From assembly GCA_038247995.1 (NCBI GenBank), contig JBBRUG010000236.1:1-9656 (forward strand): a stretch of 9,656 bases of DNA, read 5' to 3'. The notes under the pieces were generated by a model that made no database searches, had not been told where the DNA came from, and saw nothing but the letters and a program-made list of their open reading frames with translations. A program made the translations under genes and the position numbers. The DNA comes from JBBRUG01 sp038247995. Its GTDB lineage: Bacteria; Chloroflexota; Chloroflexia; Chloroflexales; Chloroflexaceae. This document shows, piece by piece, positions 5,372 through 9,656 of this stretch. Each line of letters begins with the position of its first letter. Within the stretch, counting starts at the first letter, position 1.

Positions 5372-6730
5372 TCACGCCAAACACGCCTCGATCGTCAGCG
5401 CAAAACGTTCGACAGCTTCATCGGCTTGCGCGATGGTAAGTATGAGCGGGGGGCAGAAGCGCACGGTTGAAGCGCCGCAGGTAAGCACAAGCAGGCCCTT
5501 GCGGAAGGCTTCTTCCATGATTGCGTCGGCGAGCTTGGCGGCCGGTTGGCCAGTGGCCGGGTCGATAAACTCGACGCCGAGCATCAGGCCGCGCCCGCGC
5601 ACTGCACCGATCTGCGGGAACCGTGCGGCGAGCGCTTCCAAGCGCTGCTTCAGGTGTGCGCCGACGGTGGCCGCGTTCGCCATCAAGGTTTCCTCAACCA
5701 TGTGCAGCAATTCCAGGGTGACGGCGCATGTAAGGCCGTTCCCGCCGTAGGTGTTGCCGTGGGAGCCGGGTTGCCACTTGCTGGCGTGCGTGGTGCGGGC
5801 AATCATCGCACCAATCGGCAGGCCGCCGCCAAGGCCCTTGGCCGAAGCAACAATATCGGGCACGATACCCTCGTGCTCGAAGGCCCACATCGTGCCGGTG
5901 CGCCCGACGCCGCTCTGCACTTCGTCGGCAATCAGCATAATCCCGTGGCGATCGCAGATCTCGCGCAGCTTGCGTAGCGAACCCGCCGGCGGCACAATAT
6001 AACCACCCTCACCCTGGATCGGCTCGACAACAATTGCGGCGACCTCCTCCGGCGGACAGGTGGTCTGAAACAACGTTCGCTCGATCATGTCCAGGCAAGC
6101 GATGTCGCAGCTGGGATGGGTGAGATTGATCGGGCAGCGGTAGCAGTTGGGGTAAAATGTGTGAAACACACCGGGCAGCAATGGGAAGAAGCCCTTGCGC
6201 TGCTTCGGCTTGGAGGCCGTGATCGAGAGGCTGCCGTAACTGCGCCCGTGAAATGAGCTGTAGAAGCCGATCACATTCTGACGCCCAGTGACGTAACGGG
6301 CCAGCTTTACGCTGGCTTCGATCGACTCGGTGCCACTGTTGGTAAAAAAGACCTGCCAGCCCGCACCGCCAGGCATCAGGCTCACCAGCTTTTCGGCGGC
6401 GGCCACCATCGGCTCATTGTAAAAATCGGTGCCGGCGATATGGGTGAAGCGGGTAACTTGCTCCTGGGCTACCTTCACCAGGCGCGGATGGCTGTGGCCG
6501 GCGGCTAGTACGGCAATCCCGGCGCACATATCCAGGTAACGCTGCCCGTCAACATCCCAGATCTCACAACCAAGCCCGTGATCGACAACCAGTGGGTAAA
6601 CCCGACCCATCGGCGCCATCACATGGCCATCGCGTTCGACAATTGCCCGCGCCTTGGGGCCGGGGACATCTTCCGGCATGTAGGCAGGGCCATAGGTGCC
6701 ATAGGTGATGTTGTCGGTGGGGGTGCTCAT
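5372..6730 (-). CDS. Class III PLP-dependent aminotransferase (acetylornithine/4-aminobutyrate type)
   Basis: A 452-residue fold-type I aminotransferase moving an amino group, typically from an omega-amine such as 4-aminobutyrate, ornithine or acetylornithine, to a keto acid in the cytosol. PLP-site residues are all present: SGTE (132-135), Phe160-His161-Gly162, Glu236 in VVEPIQGEGG, Asp269 in IADEVQSG, Schiff-base Lys298 in SAKGLGGG, and Thr327 in HGNTYGG. The N-terminal PGPKARAIVERD and the TDFY, YPNCYRCP and RKGFFPLLPG segments match the broad-specificity branch that includes archaeal GabT-like enzymes and amino-acid racemases of this fold, so transamination of a given substrate is not assured. 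Four cysteines cluster at 196, 199, 208 and 212. The start at 6730 has AAGGAG (6737-6742) 6 bp upstream; an upstream in-frame ATG at 6805 lies on the far side of the -10 box and is rejected. Confidence 0.95.
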   Translation of the reverse strand: MSTPTDNITYGTYGPAYMPEDVPGPKARAIVERDGHVMAPMGRVYPLVVDHGLGCEIWDVDGQRYLDMCAGIAVLAAGHSHPRLVKVAQEQVTRFTHIAGTDFYNEPMVAAAEKLVSLMPGGAGWQVFFTNSGTESIEASVKLARYVTGRQNVIGFYSSFHGRSYGSLSITASKPKQRKGFFPLLPGVFHTFYPNCYRCPINLTHPSCDIACLDMIERTLFQTTCPPEEVAAIVVEPIQGEGGYIVPPAGSLRKLREICDRHGIMLIADEVQSGVGRTGTMWAFEHEGIVPDIVASAKGLGGGLPIGAMIARTTHASKWQPGSHGNTYGGNGLTCAVTLELLHMVEETLMANAATVGAHLKQRLEALAARFPQIGAVRGRGLMLGVEFIDPATGQPAAKLADAIMEEAFRKGLLVLTCGASTVRFCPPLILTIAQADEAVERFALTIEACLA

Positions 6731-6786
6731 TTGGTGCTCCTTCGGCTTTGCGCCGCCATTGGCGCTTTTGCGCATCAATATGCGGT

Positions 6787-6815
6787 ATTGTAGCCGAGCG
6801 CCCATCCCCCGTCAA
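6787..6815 (-). promoter_or_regulatory. Sigma-70-type promoter for the aminotransferase
   Basis: Minus strand: TTGACG (6815-6810), a 17-bp spacer, then TACAAT (6792-6787). Each hexamer differs from consensus by one base and the spacing is ideal. Transcription should begin near 6780, giving a leader of about 50 bases with the AAGGAG site just before the ATG. It lies in the 92-bp gap after the 70-residue gene, so the aminotransferase can be expressed separately from it. Confidence 0.75.
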
Positions 6816-6822
6816 GGCAGCG

Positions 6823-7035
6823 CTACAATGCGGCACCGCTGCGCTGCCCAAATGACTCGACCAGATTTAGCCCCAACCGCTCGGCGAGGAAATCGCCCAG
6901 GGCGGCAATATCGGGGAACCCGATCACCTGTTCGTCTTCGCCGTCGCGCAGGGCCAGACGCCAGAGCCGTCCGAGTCGTTCGTCCTGCCAGATCCGCACC
7001 CCATCCCGCAACACGATCATCTTCGAGTCGCTCAT
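6823..7035 (-). CDS. Small acidic protein of unknown function (70 residues)
   Basis: I do not recognise this protein. From the ATG at 7035 it reads as a short strand-rich start (KMIVLRDGVRIWQDE), a second strand pair (GRLWRLALRDGEDEQVIGF) and a helix (DIAALGDFLAERLGLNL). This looks like a compact alpha/beta domain with no signal peptide or membrane helix. The start is set by GGAGG at 7044-7048, 8 bp upstream. In-frame ATGs at 7041 and 7062 are too close to, or ahead of, that site, and the open frame back to 7161 runs through repeat DNA. The gene precedes the aminotransferase on the same strand, 92 bp away with a promoter between them, so they may be only partly co-transcribed. Confidence 0.7.
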   Translation of the reverse strand: MSDSKMIVLRDGVRIWQDERLGRLWRLALRDGEDEQVIGFPDIAALGDFLAERLGLNLVESFGQRSGAAL

Positions 7036-7043
7036 TTTCATCG

Positions 7044-7048
7044 CCTCC
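7044..7048 (-). promoter_or_regulatory. Shine-Dalgarno that sets the start of the 70-residue gene
   Basis: GGAGG on the minus strand is 8 bp before the ATG at 7035, good spacing, and only 2 bp before the ATG at 7041. It decides between several closely spaced in-frame ATGs. Confidence 0.7.
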
Positions 7049-7081
7049 GTGATATGATTCATTTTTAGATCACTGAGCAGA

Positions 7082-7244
7082 ACAGGAGAACCACTGACGG
7101 CACTGAACCGGGTGGGACGCTCCGCTCGCGCCAACGTTAGACAGGTAATGGTTCTGCCCACGCTATCGGGACAGTTCGCACAGGAGAACCACTGACGGCA
7201 CTGAACCGGGTGGGACGCTCCGCTCGCGCCAAGGTTAGACAGGT
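7082..7244. repeat. Two 65-bp direct repeats, 98-bp period
   Basis: Copy 1 (7082-7146) and copy 2 (7180-7244) both begin ACAGGAGAACC and end GTTAGACAGGT, and differ only at 7135 (C) versus 7233 (G). The 33-bp spacer (7147-7179) is not repeated. GCAGAAC (7077-7083) and GTTCTGC (7151-7157) form a 7-bp inverted pair around copy 1. No terminal inverted repeats, open frame or strong internal hairpin was found, so it does not look like an insertion sequence. Possible roles are a pair of regulator binding regions between divergent genes, part of a dispersed genomic repeat family, or a recent local duplication. Confidence 0.95.
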
Positions 7245-7376
7245 GCAGTTACAAATTCTTCGAGCCGGCGATTGCTGGACGGTCAGACTGTGTATAGCGT
7301 AAGTCGTGCCAGTAATGCGTCGGATTAGTGATGGATCTTTTGCCTTTGCATGTACTTAGACGTTGCAAACGGTTTT

Positions 7377-7406
7377 TTGGTTCTACCACGTTGATGAGAG
7401 TAGAAT
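7377..7406 (+). promoter_or_regulatory. Weak candidate promoter for the M50 protease gene
   Basis: TTGGTT (7377-7382), an 18-bp spacer, and TAGAAT (7401-7406). The -10 matches five of six bases and the -35 three of six. It would leave a leader of about 85 bases containing the 14-bp tandem repeat. It is offered only because it lies in the lower-GC part of the gap and nothing better was seen. Confidence 0.3.
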
Positions 7407-7418
7407 GAGACGTTTGAT

Positions 7419-7446
7419 CAGGAAGCCGGCGGCAGGAAGCCGGCGG
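7419..7446. repeat. 14-bp perfect tandem repeat upstream of the M50 gene
   Basis: CAGGAAGCCGGCGG occurs twice back to back (7419-7432, 7433-7446), 52 bp before the protease start. Each copy contains the palindrome GCCGGC. It is too far from the ATG to act as a ribosome site, and could be a regulator site or simple slippage. Confidence 0.85.
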
Positions 7447-7498
7447 ATAAAGACGACTGGATCAGCTTGCCGATCGATCTACTGCGAGCAGCGACCGC

Positions 7499-9656
7499 AT
7501 GCCCAAAGAAAGTGATCTCGTGTCCAGCATCGTTGCGTGTGAACCCACAGCTTCAACTACCTCAGCGCTGCCGTTAACAGGAGATGCGGCAGGGCTCTAT
7601 CACGCTGTGGCGCAACGCCTTGGGCCGGCGCCGCAGGATGCCGCGCCCTGGAGCGCCCTGGCGCAGCGAATTGACATTCGGCAGTACAAGCCTACCCGCA
7701 TCGTTGGCGTAGCGGAGGAGTTGCTGGACGAAGGCGGGCCGATGCTTACGGCGCTGCGCAGCCCGACTGGGAGCTACCTCTACCTCACGCCTGTTGAGCG
7801 CGAGTTGTGGCATTTAATGGATGGGACGCGCACAGTGGCCGAACTAGCCACGCTCGGTTTTATGCGCTTCCAGCAATTGGTGCTCGTGCCCGAACTGGTG
7901 CAGAATTTGCGTGCCCAGGGCTTTCTCACCGATCCGCCGGTGCAGCTCTATAGCGGCCTGCGTACACGGCTCGATCAGGCCAGCGTCGGTGGGTTTGGCC
8001 AGCGGATGGTGGCGTTGCTGCACAACCGCATCTTTGCGTTGGAAGGCGTCGATGGTGGACTTGGCGTGATCTACCGCTTTGGCGGGCGCTTCCTTTTTAC
8101 GCGCTTTTTTCTCGGTGTATTGCTGCTGATCAGCCTGATTGGACTCAGTTGCTTTGCGTTGATCACCGCTGGGCGCGGCCCCGATTACAGTGTCCTTGCG
8201 GCGGGCAATGTTGTTACAGGTCTGATTGGTTTGTGGGCGGCGCTAATTGTTTCGTTTGTGCTGCACGAGTTGGCCCACGCTCTGGCGATGAAGCATTTTG
8301 GGCGGCACGTGCCGCGCGCCGGGCTGATGCTCTACTATGGCATGCCTGCCGCGTTCGTCGATACAAGTGATATCTGGCTGGCCCGGCGCCGGGCGCGCAT
8401 CCTTGTCTCGCTGGCCGGGCCGCTGTGCGATCTTTTTGTCGGCTCGATTGCTGCGGTCCTGGCCTTCAGTTTGCCGCCCAGCGACATTGGCGCCGGCGCG
8501 TACAAGTTGGCGCTGGCAGCTTATTTGGCGGCACTGTTCAACCTGAACCCGCTGCTCGAACTCGACGGTTATTTCATGCTGTCCGACTGGTTACGCCTGC
8601 CGAATTTGCGGCGGCGCGCCCTGGCTTTTGTCGGCGGGCCGCTCTGGGTGAAGTTGCGCCATAGCGATGGGCCATTAACGACAGCGCAGACCCGCCAGGC
8701 CTGGCCGGCCCGGTTGCTGGCCCGCTTGCGCGGATTGCCGCGTGAGGAGCAGATTTTCACGCTTTATGGGTTGCTAACGGCGGCCTACACAGTGTTCGCA
8801 GTGCTGCTGGCCTTCTTCTTCTGGCAAAATCAGTTGCTCGGTGTGTTGCGCGATCTGTGGGTGGCCGGCCTGCTGGGCCGGTTGGCGGCGCTGCTCTTGG
8901 GTGTGGGGATCATCGCGCCGTTGGTTTTAGGCCTCCTGTTTGCAGCCTGGGCGGGGGTGCGCGGTGCGGCCACCTGGGTGGAACGGCGCGGCTATGGCAG
9001 TAGCCCCGGCCTGGTTGCGCTGGCTGGCGCCATGCTCGCGATCGCGCTTACGGCCCTGCCGTTGCGCTATGGTCTGCGCATCGAGACTGCACTGATCACC
9101 CCATTGCTCTGGCTCACGGCGCTCGTGGCCCAACTTAAACTCCAGCGCGACTATCAAGGAGCGCGTCTCGAACGCGCCCTCGATTGTTTCTTGATCGTCA
9201 CCGTGATCGAACTGATTGCGCAGGGCGGTTATTTGCTGCATCCGGCCTGGGCGACGCTCTGGGCCGGCATGGAGATTGTTGGTTTTGTGCTGCTCGGTTA
9301 TGCGGCATTTGTGGCCCTGCTTGATGTTGACTTGCAACAGGCGCGTACGGCTGAACTGAGCGTGACGGCGGTAATGTTGGGCCTGGCTTTTCTGGCCGGC
9401 GGCCTCACAATCGGTGTGATCCAGGCCGCGCAACCCGACGCCGCCTTTTTGCTCATTGTTGTCGCTGCGGCACCGATCTACGGCAGTATGGTGGCGCTGG
9501 CGATGCTGCTGCCGCAGTTGATCGGCCTACGCGACTCGCGGCTTTTCTGGAGCTGGATTTTACTCTGGATCGGCATTGCCGCTCAGACCGTCGCTTACTT
9601 GCTTGAACTGTTACCGGCCTGGCGCAACAAGCGCAGGCGCGCCTCACGCGCATCGC
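7499..9656 (+). CDS. PqqD-like domain plus M50 (site-2-protease-type) membrane zinc peptidase, 3'-truncated
   Basis: The frame is open from ATG 7499 to the window end (719 residues, no stop). An in-frame TAA at 7448 and no other start codon in between fix the beginning. No Shine-Dalgarno is visible. Residues 63-145 form a PqqD-like winged-helix domain (YLYLTPVERELWHLMDG at 93-109, then a helix ending LRAQGFL at 143), as in peptide chaperones of RiPP systems. An M50-type membrane protease core follows: zinc motif HELAH at 256-260 inside a membrane helix, and the third ligand Asp356 in the NPLLELDGY segment (350-358). Both motifs are complete, so it should be active. Beyond residue 420 there are at least eight more hydrophobic segments, giving roughly 12 or more in all. 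It resembles the YydH-like 'putative peptide zinc metalloprotease' group. Relatives cleave substrates within or near the membrane; no precursor peptide or radical-SAM gene is in view, so a RiPP role is unproven. Confidence 0.9.
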   Translation, partial: MPKESDLVSSIVACEPTASTTSALPLTGDAAGLYHAVAQRLGPAPQDAAPWSALAQRIDIRQYKPTRIVGVAEELLDEGGPMLTALRSPTGSYLYLTPVERELWHLMDGTRTVAELATLGFMRFQQLVLVPELVQNLRAQGFLTDPPVQLYSGLRTRLDQASVGGFGQRMVALLHNRIFALEGVDGGLGVIYRFGGRFLFTRFFLGVLLLISLIGLSCFALITAGRGPDYSVLAAGNVVTGLIGLWAALIVSFVLHELAHALAMKHFGRHVPRAGLMLYYGMPAAFVDTSDIWLARRRARILVSLAGPLCDLFVGSIAAVLAFSLPPSDIGAGAYKLALAAYLAALFNLNPLLELDGYFMLSDWLRLPNLRRRALAFVGGPLWVKLRHSDGPLTTAQTRQAWPARLLARLRGLPREEQIFTLYGLLTAAYTVFAVLLAFFFWQNQLLGVLRDLWVAGLLGRLAALLLGVGIIAPLVLGLLFAAWAGVRGAATWVERRGYGSSPGLVALAGAMLAIALTALPLRYGLRIETALITPLLWLTALVAQLKLQRDYQGARLERALDCFLIVTVIELIAQGGYLLHPAWATLWAGMEIVGFVLLGYAAFVALLDVDLQQARTAELSVTAVMLGLAFLAGGLTIGVIQAAQPDAAFLLIVVAAAPIYGSMVALAMLLPQLIGLRDSRLFWSWILLWIGIAAQTVAYLLELLPAWRNKRRRASRAS

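Larger units (their letters stand above)
7036..7498. other. 463-bp intergenic region with direct repeats
   Basis: This is the largest gap in the window, between two divergent genes. From left to right it holds the ribosome site of the small gene (7044-7048), two 65-bp direct repeats (7082-7146, 7180-7244), a region visibly lower in GC (about 7300-7410) with a small CGTT-GCA-AACG hairpin plus T run at 7361-7378, and a 14-bp tandem repeat at 7419-7446. No convincing open frame, tRNA or known riboswitch was seen on either strand. It should contain the promoters of both flanking genes, of which only one weak candidate was found. Confidence 0.7.

Noticed and set aside
5179..5750. Plus-strand frames starting in the gap before the aminotransferase
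   Set aside because: They run antisense into the conserved aminotransferase C terminus, have no recognisable domain, and the GGAGGA near 5181 is simply the complement of the operon's upstream region.
7036..7161. Longer 112-residue version of the small minus-strand gene
   Set aside because: The added N-terminal part is encoded by the direct repeat and lacks a ribosome site, whereas GGAGG sits properly before the ATG at 7035.
7082..7244. Insertion sequence or MITE
   Set aside because: No terminal inverted repeats, target-site duplication or transposase frame; the copies are directly repeated with a non-repeated spacer.
7361..7379. Small RNA terminator on the plus strand
   Set aside because: The stem is only four base pairs with a three-base loop, and no promoter-driven transcript unit could be identified upstream of it.
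8927..9433. 168-residue minus-strand frame inside the M50 region
   Set aside because: It is antisense to continuous hydrophobic membrane segments of the plus-strand protease and has no recognisable domain or ribosome site.

Overview
This is a GC-rich window of bacterial chromosome. The proteins most resemble those of Chloroflexi, probably Chloroflexales relatives of Roseiflexus or Kouleothrix. That placement rests on overall protein character: an S18 ending in LLPAAPSHTRG, a PqqD-like/M50 fusion protease and a Hanks-kinase-like protein with an SH3b domain. There is no rRNA or other decisive marker. I see no phage genes, transposase, CRISPR array, tRNA or rRNA.

Layout, left to right. (1) Positions 3-1109, plus strand: C-terminal part of an ABC exporter whose stop codon lies in a tandem array of 15-bp and 7-bp repeats (1102-1212). 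(2) Positions 1258-1693, plus strand: a single-gene unit for ribosomal protein S18 (rpsR), with its own extended -10 promoter, a (Ala-Ala-Gly)5 N-terminal tract and a strong hairpin terminator shared with the convergent operon. (3) Positions 5194-1734, minus strand: a compact four-gene operon, read right to left. It encodes a membrane-anchored SAM methyltransferase, a membrane-anchored kinase-like protein with an SH3b domain that has lost key catalytic residues (a predicted pseudokinase), a GNAT acetyltransferase, and a nucleotidyltransferase-fold protein. The spacings are 4 bp, an ATGA overlap and 27 bp. The promoter almost abuts the first start codon, so the message may be leaderless. (4) Positions 6815-5372, minus strand: a class III PLP aminotransferase with a near-consensus sigma-70-type promoter. 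(5) Positions 7035-6823, minus strand: a 70-residue protein of unknown function. (6) Positions 7036-7498: a 463-bp gene-poor stretch holding two 65-bp direct repeats. (7) Positions 7499-9656, plus strand: the start of a large polytopic PqqD-like/M50 zinc protease, open at the right edge.

Working together: the clearest functional unit is the minus-strand operon. A receptor-like pseudokinase, with an outside SH3b domain and an inside kinase fold, is co-expressed with three small group-transfer-type enzymes. Envelope sensing coupled to modification of a small molecule or protein is a reasonable guess but is not shown by the sequence. The ABC exporter, S18, aminotransferase and M50 protease appear to be independent transcription units.
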